64,000 nt of DNA from Lachnotalea glycerini (GTDB taxonomy: Bacteria > Bacillota > Clostridia > Lachnospirales > Lachnospiraceae): positions 124,001-188,000 of the forward strand of contig NZ_QICS01000005.1 of NCBI RefSeq assembly GCF_003201285.1, in the 5' to 3' direction. Positions 34,572 through 44,275 of the stretch are shown here, one piece after another. Within the stretch, counting starts at the first letter, position 1. The number at the start of each line of letters is the position of its first letter. A program made the translations under genes and the position numbers. The notes under the pieces are model-generated. The model saw nothing but the letters and a program-made list of their open reading frames with translations. It was not told where the DNA came from and did not search any database.

Positions 34572-35405
34572 TTATTCTAAGAAATTTAATGGGTTGATCG
34601 GAGTATCGTCTTTTATCACCTTGAAATATACATTACTTCCCTCTATACTATAATATTTGGTGGGTTCACTGATATATCCGATGATTGTACCTTTTTCTAT
34701 TGTATCACCTTTTTTAACTGTTAATTCTTTTAACTGACCGTAGATTGCTTTATAACCATTTCCAAGATCTTCTTTCATGGAAATACCAGTTTCTTCATCT
34801 GTATAAATTTCTTCCACGATACCATTAGCAGCAGACGCTACTTTAGAATTTACATCTCCTTGAATAATGAGTGCACTGTTATATTTATACTGATTCAATG
34901 TTGCGAAATATATGGTGCTATCCATACTGTAATTAAGAAGTACGTTTCCTGCAACCGGCCATGTCATTTTGCTATCCGACTTAAAATTCACTGCTGTTGC
35001 ATCAGCTGTGGTTTCCTTTACCTCATTTTCATTTGTTTGATTGTCCTCTTGCTTTTCATCATCTTTTAATTCGATTTCTGCTTTTATTAGCTCATCTGTA
35101 TCGGTAGATGCTTCCTGATATTCATCTGTAGCATCCATTACATTATCCATACCAAATTCCTCAGCAGAATAATTATTTGCCTCAATGTTTTCTCCTGCAA
35201 CAGTATTAACTTTTGCTTCCTCCGTCGTATTGGATGCACTGTCTGGCAACTCGTTTAAATCAATTAAATTTGTGTTATCTTCCTTTCTATTGTCCATTGA
35301 TAATATATTCGTTCCAACAACCGCAGCCGCAACTGCCATGAATGCTACCGCTCCAACAATAGTTACTTTACTTTTTAACTTTTCTGTTAATTTCCTTCTC
35401 ATCAT
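34572..35405 (-). CDS. spoIIQ: SpoIIQ-like LytM (M23) protein with degenerate metal site
   Basis: 277 residues. One membrane helix (about 17-38), a long acidic linker (about 45-145), then a LytM domain (about 148-277: WPVAGNVLLNYSMDSTIYFA; DLGNGYKAIYGQLKELTVKK; YSIEGSNVYFKVIKD). The usual zinc ligands are gone: HxGxDI reads NSALII, YAHL reads YGQL, and HLHFEV reads NVYFKV. It sits directly after spoIID, as in Clostridioides difficile. SpoIIQ spans the forespore membrane and docks SpoIIIAH. Start chosen at the first ATG after GAGGTGA. Confidence 0.8.
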   Translation of the reverse strand: MMRRKLTEKLKSKVTIVGAVAFMAVAAAVVGTNILSMDNRKEDNTNLIDLNELPDSASNTTEEAKVNTVAGENIEANNYSAEEFGMDNVMDATDEYQEASTDTDELIKAEIELKDDEKQEDNQTNENEVKETTADATAVNFKSDSKMTWPVAGNVLLNYSMDSTIYFATLNQYKYNSALIIQGDVNSKVASAANGIVEEIYTDEETGISMKEDLGNGYKAIYGQLKELTVKKGDTIEKGTIIGYISEPTKYYSIEGSNVYFKVIKDDTPINPLNFLE

Positions 35406-35484
35406 AATAATCACCTCAGCTATAAGTTAAAGAAATAAGCAAAACTTATCCTCTTTACTCATAGGTTTGCCCGATTATTAGATT

Positions 35485-36396
35485 TTATTCACTTACAATA
35501 CTGATATTTTGATAATAATAATTCAATATATCTTTATAGCTTTTACCCTTTTTTGCCATTATATTTGCACCATATTGACTGAGTCCTAAGCCGTGCCCTT
35601 TACCCTTAACTGTTATATTTATTTCATCTGAATTCAGTTTCATTTGAATACAGGCAGAAGAAAGTGATAAGGTTTTTCTAAATTTTTCTCCGTTTATGAT
35701 CTGATCATTTATTTTTACTTTTTCTACATAACCAAGCTCATCGCAAGACAATATTTCAGGCAGAACGGTTACATTTTGATTGAATAATTTACTCATTTGC
35801 TCAAACGAAACCGTAACACTCGTTAAGTATTCCTCTGATTCAATATCTTCTTCGCTTTTCACGCTTTTTAAATATGGATATTTGTCACTTTCTAATGCAC
35901 GCTCTCCATCTCTGGTTGAACCTACGCTTACCGCATGAAATGCAGCTTCAATCGGTTCTCCTTCATACTCTATTATTATTCCTTTCGTATCCATTACAAT
36001 TTCCTGCAATCGATTATAATTTTCATAGAATTTATCATAACCCCAGTAATCCTCCATACTTAAAATATTCATGTAATCCAAATTTAACTCACTTGTGTTT
36101 ATCGATTGCCTTCCTCCGATTTTTTTAATAATACTGGTTCTAGCAATCACACATTGCGCTTTTAATGCTTCATCTTCGTAGGATATTGGTATTTGAGAAG
36201 CCAGAACACCAATGACATATTGCTCTATATCAAGCTCCATCTGAACATTATTATCATTGACGACTACTGTTTTTTCACTATTGGCCTTTTCTTCTTTCGC
36301 AAAATTAATTCCGCCTTCAAACATTATTGTGAGCACATAGGGTAATATTATTATCGTTACCATAATTAATAAAACATTTTTGTTATAAATTTTCAT
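35485..36396 (-). CDS. spoIID: Stage II sporulation protein D (lytic transglycosylase)
   Basis: 303 residues. N-terminal membrane anchor (7-25). SpoIID core: LDIEQYVIGVLASQIPISYE, then EALKAQCVIARTS with the catalytic Glu, AAFHAVSVGSTRDGERAL, and KGKGHGLGLSQYGANIMAKK. SpoIID cuts glycan strands with SpoIIP and SpoIIM during engulfment in the mother cell. A likely sigma-E promoter lies upstream and a spoIIQ-like gene downstream. Confidence 0.94.
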   Translation of the reverse strand: MKIYNKNVLLIMVTIIILPYVLTIMFEGGINFAKEEKANSEKTVVVNDNNVQMELDIEQYVIGVLASQIPISYEDEALKAQCVIARTSIIKKIGGRQSINTSELNLDYMNILSMEDYWGYDKFYENYNRLQEIVMDTKGIIIEYEGEPIEAAFHAVSVGSTRDGERALESDKYPYLKSVKSEEDIESEEYLTSVTVSFEQMSKLFNQNVTVLPEILSCDELGYVEKVKINDQIINGEKFRKTLSLSSACIQMKLNSDEINITVKGKGHGLGLSQYGANIMAKKGKSYKDILNYYYQNISIVSE

Positions 36397-36422
36397 TTTT
36401 GCATCACCTGTTCCTTATTAAC

Positions 36423-36451
36423 AGTATATGCAAAAATAAAAGTTCCTAGAC
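36423..36451 (-). promoter_or_regulatory. Candidate sigma-E promoter of spoIID
   Basis: Minus strand: GTCTAGGA (36451-36444), 13-nt spacer, CATATACT (36430-36423). The -10 is one base from the sigma-E pattern CATACACT; the -35 matches only in GTC. Position before spoIID supports it. Confidence 0.4.
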
Positions 36452-36500
36452 TTTTCAGTATTTGCTAAGTGCTCATGCAGAAAAATTTTCAAGTATATAA

Positions 36501-36537
36501 AATACTGCCAATGAACTTATCGTTCACTGGCAGTATT
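36501..36537. terminator. Terminator after the GGDEF-EAL gene
   Basis: AATACTGCCA-A-TGAAC (36501-36515) pairs with GTTCA-C-TGGCAGTATT (36522-36537). On the minus strand it is followed by TTTATATACTT, on the plus strand by ATTTTTATCTTTT. Confidence 0.75.
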
Positions 36538-36596
36538 ATTTTTATCTTTTCATTAATGATTGATGGGTTGCAGGACAAATATATTGTTTTTTTACA

Positions 36597-38150
36597 CTAT
36601 GCATAACACTTTTGCTCAAGTAACTGAGCCGCTGTTTGTTCATCCATTGGTTTGCCTGTATAAAAGCCTTGAATATTATCACATTTCATATAACGGAGGA
36701 AATCATATTGTTCCTTTGTTTCTACTCCCTCTGCAATAGTTTCCATATTTAGCTTATGCACGAGCTCAATCAATGCATCTGTTATCTCTGCTTGTCTATT
36801 ATTTTCAGTTATATCATTAATAAATGATTTATCAATTTTAAGAGTATCCATTGGCAAATCTTTTAAATAGGTTAAGGAAGAATACCCTGTTCCAAAATCA
36901 TCAAGCGATAAGCTTACTCCAATATTCTTTAAACTGTTCAGCGTACTAATAATACTGTCTGTATCGTTTATAAATACACTCTCAGTAATTTCAAGTTCTA
37001 TTTCGCTTGGATTAATCTTATATTCTACAATCACCCGGTCGATCAATTCTACAAAATTTGTTTTTGTCAACTGCGCAGCAGAAACATTAATGGAAATCAC
37101 CCCATCTTGACCAAACATTTTCTTCCATTTAGCCCAAGTGTTACACACCTCGCGCAATACCCACTCACCAATTTCTATAATATCTCCGCTTTCTTCGGCT
37201 ATTGGAATAAATATTGCCGGACTAATCCATCCCAGTTCTGCGTCATACCAACGTATCAGAGCTTCAAATCCTCTAAACTGGTTCTGATAAAAATCATATT
37301 GTGGCTGATAATACATTTCAAAGCCATTATTTTTAATGCATTCAACTATCTTTTGTTCTAATATCATTCGGTTTTGCATGTCCTTACACATATCATGATG
37401 AAACATCATAACTGCATTCTTTCCTGATGACTTAGCATGGTACATAGCAATGTCTGCATATTGCAAAAGCTTCTTCCACTCCTGCGCCTGTTCCGGATAA
37501 ACAGCATATCCCAGACTTGCAGTTAAATGAATTTTTTCTTTATTCACATCAAAACCAGCCATAAAAGCTTGTTTTATTTTTTTAATGCTTTTTTCAATTT
37601 CAGACAAGTTCTTATGTCCCGACATTACAATGACAAATTCATCCCCACCAAACCTTATCGTTTCATAGCTCTCATCATTGCTCGAAAACAATCTTTTTGC
37701 CACCTCTTTGATAATGGAATCACCAATCGCATGACCTAATGTATCATTTATTTTTTTAAAGTTGTCCAGTCCGATAAATAGTACTGTAACTTTATGATTC
37801 ATAAGCTGAGCTTCTGATAATTTAATTGGAATAATATTTTCAAAATAAGAACGATTCGGTAATCCTGTTAGTATGTCATGATAAGACCAATACTCCGGCT
37901 TTTCTCCACTTTCATTCTTATACTTAATTTTTATTTTCTTATTACTACTTCTTTTAAAAATTTTCAAAAAAGCTATACTAAAGCAAATATACAAAATAAC
38001 AAATAATGAGCACAAAAAAATTTCTCTTGTTAAGTTATGAATTTTCATAGCAACAATAAGACTGTTTAAAACTAAAAGGAATGCAATTTGTAATAGAATA
38101 AATCTTACCATCCAATGTGTGTCATTAGATTTTTTACTTTTTATCATCAT
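36597..38150 (-). CDS. GGDEF-EAL cyclic-di-GMP turnover protein, membrane-bound
   Basis: 517 residues. Two N-terminal membrane helices (about 15-35 and 43-63) with almost no outside domain. GGDEF domain (about 88-250) with intact RFGGDEFVIV; no RxxD inhibitory site is evident just before it. EAL domain (about 265-510) with FEALIRW, ELEITESVF, LDDFGTGYSSL, KIDKSFI and AEGVET, so phosphodiesterase residues are all present. It can in principle both make and break c-di-GMP; net activity cannot be told. Single gene with its own promoter and terminator. Confidence 0.94.
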   Translation of the reverse strand: MMIKSKKSNDTHWMVRFILLQIAFLLVLNSLIVAMKIHNLTREIFLCSLFVILYICFSIAFLKIFKRSSNKKIKIKYKNESGEKPEYWSYHDILTGLPNRSYFENIIPIKLSEAQLMNHKVTVLFIGLDNFKKINDTLGHAIGDSIIKEVAKRLFSSNDESYETIRFGGDEFVIVMSGHKNLSEIEKSIKKIKQAFMAGFDVNKEKIHLTASLGYAVYPEQAQEWKKLLQYADIAMYHAKSSGKNAVMMFHHDMCKDMQNRMILEQKIVECIKNNGFEMYYQPQYDFYQNQFRGFEALIRWYDAELGWISPAIFIPIAEESGDIIEIGEWVLREVCNTWAKWKKMFGQDGVISINVSAAQLTKTNFVELIDRVIVEYKINPSEIELEITESVFINDTDSIISTLNSLKNIGVSLSLDDFGTGYSSLTYLKDLPMDTLKIDKSFINDITENNRQAEITDALIELVHKLNMETIAEGVETKEQYDFLRYMKCDNIQGFYTGKPMDEQTAAQLLEQKCYA

Positions 38151-38204
38151 AATACGATTTCCTTCATTTCTTAAAATTGTTATTTATTGTTATTTCTCAA
38201 ATCT

Positions 38205-38233
38205 ATCATAGCATTATTTTTTACATGTGTAAA
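38205..38233 (-). promoter_or_regulatory. Promoter of GGDEF-EAL gene
   Basis: Minus strand: TTTACA (38233-38228), 17-nt spacer ending TGC, TATGAT (38210-38205), an extended -10 promoter. The rest of 38151-38410 shows no gene or riboswitch. Confidence 0.6.
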
Positions 38234-38410
38234 CTTAAATTAATTTAAATAAGCAAAAAAATTATGTTAATGTCAAACAAAAAAGAGGTAATAAACCTAA
38301 TAAATTAACTATGAGCAACATTCTTTGTGAGTTACTTAAGTTATCGCATTATTCGCCAAAACTTATATTTGCATACATTTAGCCCTATCAGAACTATCCA
38401 TTATTTAAAT

Positions 38411-38450
38411 AAAAAGTAAGTAAACAGATATAACTATTTACTTACTTTTT
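38411..38450. terminator. Bidirectional terminator after glgP
   Basis: AAAAAGTAAGTAAA (38411-38424) and TTTACTTACTTTTT (38437-38450) form a perfect 14-bp stem with U-rich ends on both strands, immediately after the glgP stop. Confidence 0.8.
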
Positions 38451-38452
38451 AT

Positions 38453-40915
38453 TTATTTTTGTCTTAATATTACTTTATCTAAATGCCATATTTCATCCAC
38501 ATACTGCTGTATTGTTCGATCGGAAGTAAATTTGCCTGCACAAGCGGTATTGAGCATTGCACTTTTGGCCCATCCCTTTTCATTCCGATAAGCGGCCTCC
38601 ACCGCTCTTTGTGCCTGAGCATAAGCTTTAAAATCCTTTAAAATAAAAAAAGTATCTGCTCTTTCTGAGGAATTCGTATTAAGCAAGGAATTATATATTT
38701 CTCTAAAAAGCTCCGGATTTTCAGGACAATAAAAACCATTAATCAACTGTATTAGCACCTTGCGGATATCCTGATCATTGTTAAAGATATCCATAGGATT
38801 GTAACCTCCCTCATTTTCGTATTGGATTACCTCATCAGAGGACAGTCCAAATATAAAGGCATTTTCACTGCCAACCTCTTCAACAATTTCAACATTTGCT
38901 CCATCCATTGTGCCAAGAGTAAGCGCACCGTTTAGCATAAATTTCATGTTACTTGTTCCCGATGCTTCTTTACTGGCAGTTGATATTTGCTCGCTGACAT
39001 CAGCGGCAGCAAATATCCATTCAGCTATTGATACACGATAATCTTCAATAAACACAATCTTAATCTTATTATGGATCAACTGATCATTATTTACCACATC
39101 AGCAACAGAATTAATCAGCTTAATCGTAAGTTTGGCTCTTTGATAGCCTGCTGCTGCCTTTGCTCCAAAAATAAAAGTTCTTGGATAAAATTCCATATCT
39201 GGATTTTCTTTGATTTGATTATATAAATGCATAATATGAAGTATATTTAGAAGCTGTCTTTTATACTCATGCAATCTTTTTACCTGTACGTCGAAGATAG
39301 AGCGAGGATCTATCTCAATCTGGTTATGCTCCTTAATGTATTTAGCCAGTCTTATTTTGTTTTTATACTTAATATTCATGAATTCCTGCTGCGCTTTTTC
39401 ATCTTCTGCATATAAAGCAATCTTATTGATCGTTGGCAGATCTATGATCCATTCTTTCCCTATGTGCTCGGTAATCCAGTCAGCGAGCAGATAATTTCCA
39501 TGCATTAAAAATCTTCTTTGTGTAATACCATTTGTCTTATTATTAAATTTATCAGGCATCATTTCGTAAAAATCCTTTAATGTCTGCTTTTTAAGAATTT
39601 CTGTATGAAGCTTAGCAACGCCATTGACCGAATAACCTGCTGCGATTGCCAAGTGTGCCATTTTAACCTGACCATCATATATAATAGCCATGTTTTTTAT
39701 TTTTTCTTGATTATTCGGATATCTTTGCTGAATTTCCAAAATAAATCTGCGGTTAATTTCTTCTACAATTTGATAAATTCTGGGAAGCAATCTCGAAAAC
39801 AGCTCAATCGGCCATTTTTCGAGAGCCTCTGACATTATGGTATGATTGGTATACGCACAGGTTTTGGTTGTTACTTCCCACGCTTCATCCCAATTTAATC
39901 CTTCTTCATCCATTAAAATACGCATTAGCTCTGGCACTGCCACTGTTGGATGGGTATCATTGAGTTGAAAAGTTGCTTTTTCATAAAACTTTCTAATTTC
40001 CTCATGTGTGCTTTTGTATTTCTCTATAGCAGTCTGAACGCTGGCAGATATAAAGAAATATTGCTGCTTTAATCTTAATTCCTTTCCAGCATAATGGTTA
40101 TCGTTGGGATATAAGACCTCGCAAATAATTCTAGCAAGGTTCTCTTGCTCTACTGCCTTTTGATAATCTCCTTTATCAAATGAATCTAATTGAAAGCTGG
40201 TAATTGCCTCTGCATCCCAGATTCTTAATGTATTTACAAATCGATTTCCATATCCTGTAATAGGCATATCATATGGCACTGCCCGAACTGACTGATAACC
40301 TTCTTGTATAAATCTTGTTCTCCCATTCATATCCGTTGCAATTCTTACATAACCACCAAATTTTACAATCTTTGCATGTTCACTCATTTTTAATTCAAAC
40401 GGATTTCCATGCTCTAACCAGTAATCCGGAACTTCTGTCTGATAGCCATTTTCAATCTTCTGTTTAAACATTCCATAATGATATCGGATTCCACAACCAT
40501 ATGCAGGATAGCCAAGTGTAGCAAGCGAATCCAAAAAACAGGCGGCAAGTCTTCCAAGCCCACCGTTTCCAAGTGCGGCATCCGGTTCCATATCCTCTAT
40601 AAGATTAATATCAATTCCAAGTTCTTCAAGAGACTCCTTTACCTCCGTATATGCTCTTAAATTCACCAAATTATTACCCAGTGCTCTTCCCATCAAAAAT
40701 TCCATTGACAGATAATATAAAAATTTGGGATCTTCCTCTTCAAATCCCTTCTGCGTTTCTAACCAATTATCAATAATAACATCTTTCACTGCATACGCCA
40801 CTGCCTGAAAAATTTGCAAAGGTGATGCTTCGTCAATGGTTTTTCGAAATAGATTTTTAACACTGTCCTTTACACTTGCCTTAAACTTTTCTTTCTCGAA
40901 TTGTTCATTATACAT
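38453..40915 (-). CDS. glgP: Glycogen/starch phosphorylase
   Basis: 820 residues, the full GT35 length. Early motifs YLSMEFLMGRALGNNLVN and DAALGNGGLGRLAACFLDS; QLNDTHPTVAVPELMRIL in the middle; PLP-binding region EASGTSNMKFMLNGAL near residue 655 (Lys Schiff base). It releases glucose-1-phosphate from the nonreducing ends of alpha-1,4-glucans. No other glycogen gene is adjacent. GGAGGAG precedes the ATG. Confidence 0.96.
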   Translation of the reverse strand: MYNEQFEKEKFKASVKDSVKNLFRKTIDEASPLQIFQAVAYAVKDVIIDNWLETQKGFEEEDPKFLYYLSMEFLMGRALGNNLVNLRAYTEVKESLEELGIDINLIEDMEPDAALGNGGLGRLAACFLDSLATLGYPAYGCGIRYHYGMFKQKIENGYQTEVPDYWLEHGNPFELKMSEHAKIVKFGGYVRIATDMNGRTRFIQEGYQSVRAVPYDMPITGYGNRFVNTLRIWDAEAITSFQLDSFDKGDYQKAVEQENLARIICEVLYPNDNHYAGKELRLKQQYFFISASVQTAIEKYKSTHEEIRKFYEKATFQLNDTHPTVAVPELMRILMDEEGLNWDEAWEVTTKTCAYTNHTIMSEALEKWPIELFSRLLPRIYQIVEEINRRFILEIQQRYPNNQEKIKNMAIIYDGQVKMAHLAIAAGYSVNGVAKLHTEILKKQTLKDFYEMMPDKFNNKTNGITQRRFLMHGNYLLADWITEHIGKEWIIDLPTINKIALYAEDEKAQQEFMNIKYKNKIRLAKYIKEHNQIEIDPRSIFDVQVKRLHEYKRQLLNILHIMHLYNQIKENPDMEFYPRTFIFGAKAAAGYQRAKLTIKLINSVADVVNNDQLIHNKIKIVFIEDYRVSIAEWIFAAADVSEQISTASKEASGTSNMKFMLNGALTLGTMDGANVEIVEEVGSENAFIFGLSSDEVIQYENEGGYNPMDIFNNDQDIRKVLIQLINGFYCPENPELFREIYNSLLNTNSSERADTFFILKDFKAYAQAQRAVEAAYRNEKGWAKSAMLNTACAGKFTSDRTIQQYVDEIWHLDKVILRQK

Positions 40916-40970
40916 ATGGACTCCTCCTTTATTTTGTGCACTCTTTTATAAAACAAAGTATACGTTTCTA

Positions 40971-41001
40971 CATATAGAAAGTATTAAAAACTTCCTATAT
41001 G
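40971..41001. repeat. Inverted repeat upstream of glgP
   Basis: CATATAG-A-AAGT (40971-40982) and ACTT-C-CTATATG (40990-41001) are complementary with one mismatch around a 7-nt centre, about 55 nt before the glgP ATG. Could be an operator or leader hairpin. Confidence 0.4.
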
Positions 41002-41029
41002 TGAACATCGAATGCGCAAAGAATATACG

Positions 41030-41114
41030 ATATAATAACAAAGATGCCCCAAAACAAGCCATAACATGTACAGCATCAAACAATGATGCTGAAACATCAG
41101 CTCTTTTAGGGCAC
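41030..41114 (-). terminator. Structured region after ileS, probable terminator
   Basis: Outer stem TGCCC-AAAA (41045-41054) / TTTT-GGGCA (41104-41113) encloses CAGCATCA (41071-41078) / TGATGCTG (41084-41091). The minus-strand tail is CTTTGTTATTAT, only moderately U-rich. Confidence 0.45.
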
Positions 41115-41146
41115 CTCCTTTCATGAACTTGTTAATCAGCAGCTTT

Positions 41147-44100
41147 TTACTGCTTTTCAACACCTATCATAACTGTTTCGCCATTGATATTCCATTCCTT
41201 AACATAGCCTTTTGTGATACCTGATATAATATCTTCTGCTAGTACTTCGCTTTTAATTTTCTCTGTAAAGCCGGTAAATATATCATTAATTTTGTCATTT
41301 TTATCATGATATACAATAATTTTATCCATAACCTCGAATCCAGCTTCTTTTCTCATGGTCTGAATCTTACTTATAATTTCTCTTACAAATCCTTCCTCTA
41401 TCAGTTCCTTAGTCAGGTTTGTATCCAGTACTACCGTAATTTCATTGTTACCATCTGATACATAGCCTTCTGTCTGAGCAGTATCAATCAACAAATCTTC
41501 TTTAGATAATACAACCTTTTCTTTGTCTATGTCAAGATGCAGTTCTCCTGTTGCATTAATCTCATCCATTGCTTCATTGCCGTTTAGCTCACTAAGCTTT
41601 GTACGAATTTGATTTAACAGTTTACCGTATTTTGGTCCAACGGTCTTTAGCTGCGGTTTAAAGCTGTAGGAGGTAAAATCTCTTACATCATCGGTAAATT
41701 GTACCTCTTTTACATTTAACTCATCTCGAATGATTTCACTGTAAAATTCAGATAATTTAAATGGTGCTTTTACAAACATACTGCCGATTGGCTGGCGATT
41801 CTTAATATTTGCAGTATTTCTGCAAGCGCGTCCCATCACTACAATATTAAGGACTAAATCCATATTCTTTTCCAATTCTTTGTCTATATATGATTCTTCT
41901 GCCTTAGGAAAGTCGCACAAATGAATACTTTCTGGTGCTGTCTTATCTATATTTGTTACCAAATTTTGGTATATATCCTCTGTCATAAATGGAATCATAG
42001 GAGCTGCTGCTTTAGCAATCGTAACCAAGGAGATATACAAAGTCATATATGCATTAATTTTGTCTTGCGGCATTTCCTTTGCCCAGAAACGTTCACGGCT
42101 TCTTCTGACGTACCAATTGCTCATATCATCTACGAATTCCTGCAATGCTCTAGCTGCCTCCGGTATTTTGTAGCTTTCCAGGCTTTCATCAACTGCTTTC
42201 ACTGTAGAATGCAGTTTTGACAAGAGCCACTTGTCCATTACGGCAAGCTTATCGTATTCAAGTGCGTATTTGGTCGCGTCAAACTGATCTATATTTGCAT
42301 ATAGTACAAAGAATGCGTAAGTGTTCCAGAGAGTTCCCATGAATTTACGCTGTCCTTCGACTACTGCTTTGCCATGAAAACGATTTGGCAGCCATGGTGC
42401 ACTGTTAATGTAAAAGTACCAGCGAATGGCATCTGCTCCATATTCATTCAGTGCATCAAATGGATCAACTGCGTTACCTTTGGATTTAGACATTTTCTGA
42501 CCATTTTCATCCTGCACATGACCAAGTACAATTACATTTTTGTATGGTGCCTGATTAAAGAGCAGGGTCGATTCTGCAAGGAGTGAGTAAAACCAGCCTC
42601 TTGTCTGGTCAACGGCCTCGGAGATGAAGTTTGCTGGAAACTGTGCTTTAAATAAATCCTGATTTTCAAATGGATAGTGGTGCTGTGCAAATGGCATTGC
42701 CCCCGAATCGAACCAACAGTCGATTACTTCCGGTACCCTTTTCATTTGCCCGCCGCATTGTGGGCATTTAATGGTAACGGCATCAATAAATGGTCTGTGA
42801 AGCTCGATATCCTCGGGACAATTGTCTGACATTTGTTTTAATTCCTCGATGCTTCCAATGGAATGCATGTGTCCACACTTGCATTCCCAAATATTTAGAG
42901 GAGTTCCCCAATATCGGTTACGGCTGATTCCCCAGTCTTGAACGTTTTCAAGCCAGTCTCCAAAACGTCCTTTTCCTATGCTTTCCGGTATCCAGTTGAT
43001 GGTATTGTTATTTTTAATTAAGTCCTCTTTGACTGCTGTCATTTTGATAAACCAGGACTCTCTTGCATAATAAATGAGAGGCGTGTCGCATCTCCAGCAA
43101 TGTGGATAGCTATGTTCGAAATTGGGTGCCGAAAAGAGCAGACCTTTATCTTCTAATGCTTTTAACACCTTTGGATCGGCTTTTTTACAAAATACGCCTT
43201 CCCAATCAGTTTCCTTGGTCATTTCCCCCTTAGAGTCAACAAGCTGTACAAATGGCAAATCATAGTTTCTTCCAACATTTGCATCATCTTCACCAAATGC
43301 CGGTGCAATATGAACGACTCCCGTACCGTCTGTCAAGGTTACATAATTATCACAGGTCACATAAAATGCTTTTTTCTTCTGTTTTTCGCAGATTTCGTTT
43401 GCAAATGAAAATAAAGGCTCATATTCCTTGTATTCCAAATCTTTTCCAAGACATGATTCAAGGATTTGATAATTGTCTTCTCCTAATACCTTGTCACACA
43501 GTGCTTGTGCAAGATAATAGATGTTTCCATCACTGTTTACCTTTACATAGGTTTCCTTAGGATTAACGCAAAGTGCCACATTAGACGGCAGAGTCCATGG
43601 TGTTGTTGTCCATGCCAGAATATAAGCTGCTTCTCCTTTTACAGGAAATTTGGCGATTGCTGACTTTTCTTTCACATCCTTATAACCTTGTGCTACCTCA
43701 TGAGAGGATAGCGGAGTTCCACATCTTGGACAGTATGGTACGATTTTAAAACCCTTATATAACAATTGTTTATTCCAGATTTCCTTAAGCGCCCACCACT
43801 CTGACTCAATAAAGTTATTATCATAGGTTACATATGGGTCTTCCATATCAGCCCAAAAACCAACGGTTGAAGAAAAGTCTTCCCACATTCCTTTGTATTT
43901 CCACACACTATCCTTGCAGTGTTCAATAAAAGGCTCTAAGCCATATTCTTCTATCTGTTCCTTACCATCCAGACCCAGAAGCTTCTCTACCTCCAGCTCA
44001 ACAGGTAATCCATGTGTATCCCAGCCAGCTTTTCTGGGCACCATAAACCCTTTCATCGTTCTGTATCGAGGAATCATATCCTTTATCACCCTAGTCAGTA

Positions 44101-44275
44101 CATGCCCTATATGTGGCTTACCGTTTGCGGTCGGCGGTCCGTCGTAGAACGTGTAGGTTTCCCCCTGCTTACGGCTTTCCATACTCTTTTCGAATATTTT
44201 GTTCTCTTTCCAGAATTTTTCCGTCTCTTTCTCTCTCTCAACAAAATTGAGATTGGCCGATACTTTTTCGTACAA
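41147..44275 (-). CDS. ileS: Isoleucyl-tRNA synthetase, type 2 (eukaryote-like)
   Basis: 1042 residues from TTG at 44275, with GGAGGT seven bases upstream; the ATG at 44290 precedes that ribosome site. Class I motifs: PTANGKPHIGHVLTR (HIGH, about 48) and QKMSKSKGN (KMSKS, about 592), with GWDTHGLPVELEVEK as in the long IleS2 type rather than the ~920-residue IleS1. Editing domain CP1 at about 190-400. IleS2 enzymes are usually insensitive to mupirocin. It is the only ileS here and is controlled by an isoleucine T-box. Confidence 0.95.
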   Translation of the reverse strand: MYEKVSANLNFVEREKETEKFWKENKIFEKSMESRKQGETYTFYDGPPTANGKPHIGHVLTRVIKDMIPRYRTMKGFMVPRKAGWDTHGLPVELEVEKLLGLDGKEQIEEYGLEPFIEHCKDSVWKYKGMWEDFSSTVGFWADMEDPYVTYDNNFIESEWWALKEIWNKQLLYKGFKIVPYCPRCGTPLSSHEVAQGYKDVKEKSAIAKFPVKGEAAYILAWTTTPWTLPSNVALCVNPKETYVKVNSDGNIYYLAQALCDKVLGEDNYQILESCLGKDLEYKEYEPLFSFANEICEKQKKKAFYVTCDNYVTLTDGTGVVHIAPAFGEDDANVGRNYDLPFVQLVDSKGEMTKETDWEGVFCKKADPKVLKALEDKGLLFSAPNFEHSYPHCWRCDTPLIYYARESWFIKMTAVKEDLIKNNNTINWIPESIGKGRFGDWLENVQDWGISRNRYWGTPLNIWECKCGHMHSIGSIEELKQMSDNCPEDIELHRPFIDAVTIKCPQCGGQMKRVPEVIDCWFDSGAMPFAQHHYPFENQDLFKAQFPANFISEAVDQTRGWFYSLLAESTLLFNQAPYKNVIVLGHVQDENGQKMSKSKGNAVDPFDALNEYGADAIRWYFYINSAPWLPNRFHGKAVVEGQRKFMGTLWNTYAFFVLYANIDQFDATKYALEYDKLAVMDKWLLSKLHSTVKAVDESLESYKIPEAARALQEFVDDMSNWYVRRSRERFWAKEMPQDKINAYMTLYISLVTIAKAAAPMIPFMTEDIYQNLVTNIDKTAPESIHLCDFPKAEESYIDKELEKNMDLVLNIVVMGRACRNTANIKNRQPIGSMFVKAPFKLSEFYSEIIRDELNVKEVQFTDDVRDFTSYSFKPQLKTVGPKYGKLLNQIRTKLSELNGNEAMDEINATGELHLDIDKEKVVLSKEDLLIDTAQTEGYVSDGNNEITVVLDTNLTKELIEEGFVREIISKIQTMRKEAGFEVMDKIIVYHDKNDKINDIFTGFTEKIKSEVLAEDIISGITKGYVKEWNINGETVMIGVEKQ

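Noticed and set aside
38151-38452. Possible c-di-GMP riboswitch near the GGDEF-EAL gene
   Set aside because: None of the conserved GEMM-I or GEMM-II core sequences is visible on either strand; only an extended -10 promoter and the glgP terminator are present.
40836-41126. Plus-strand open frame across the glgP promoter and ileS terminator
   Set aside because: It runs antisense to the glgP start and through two regulatory structures, with no ribosome site.
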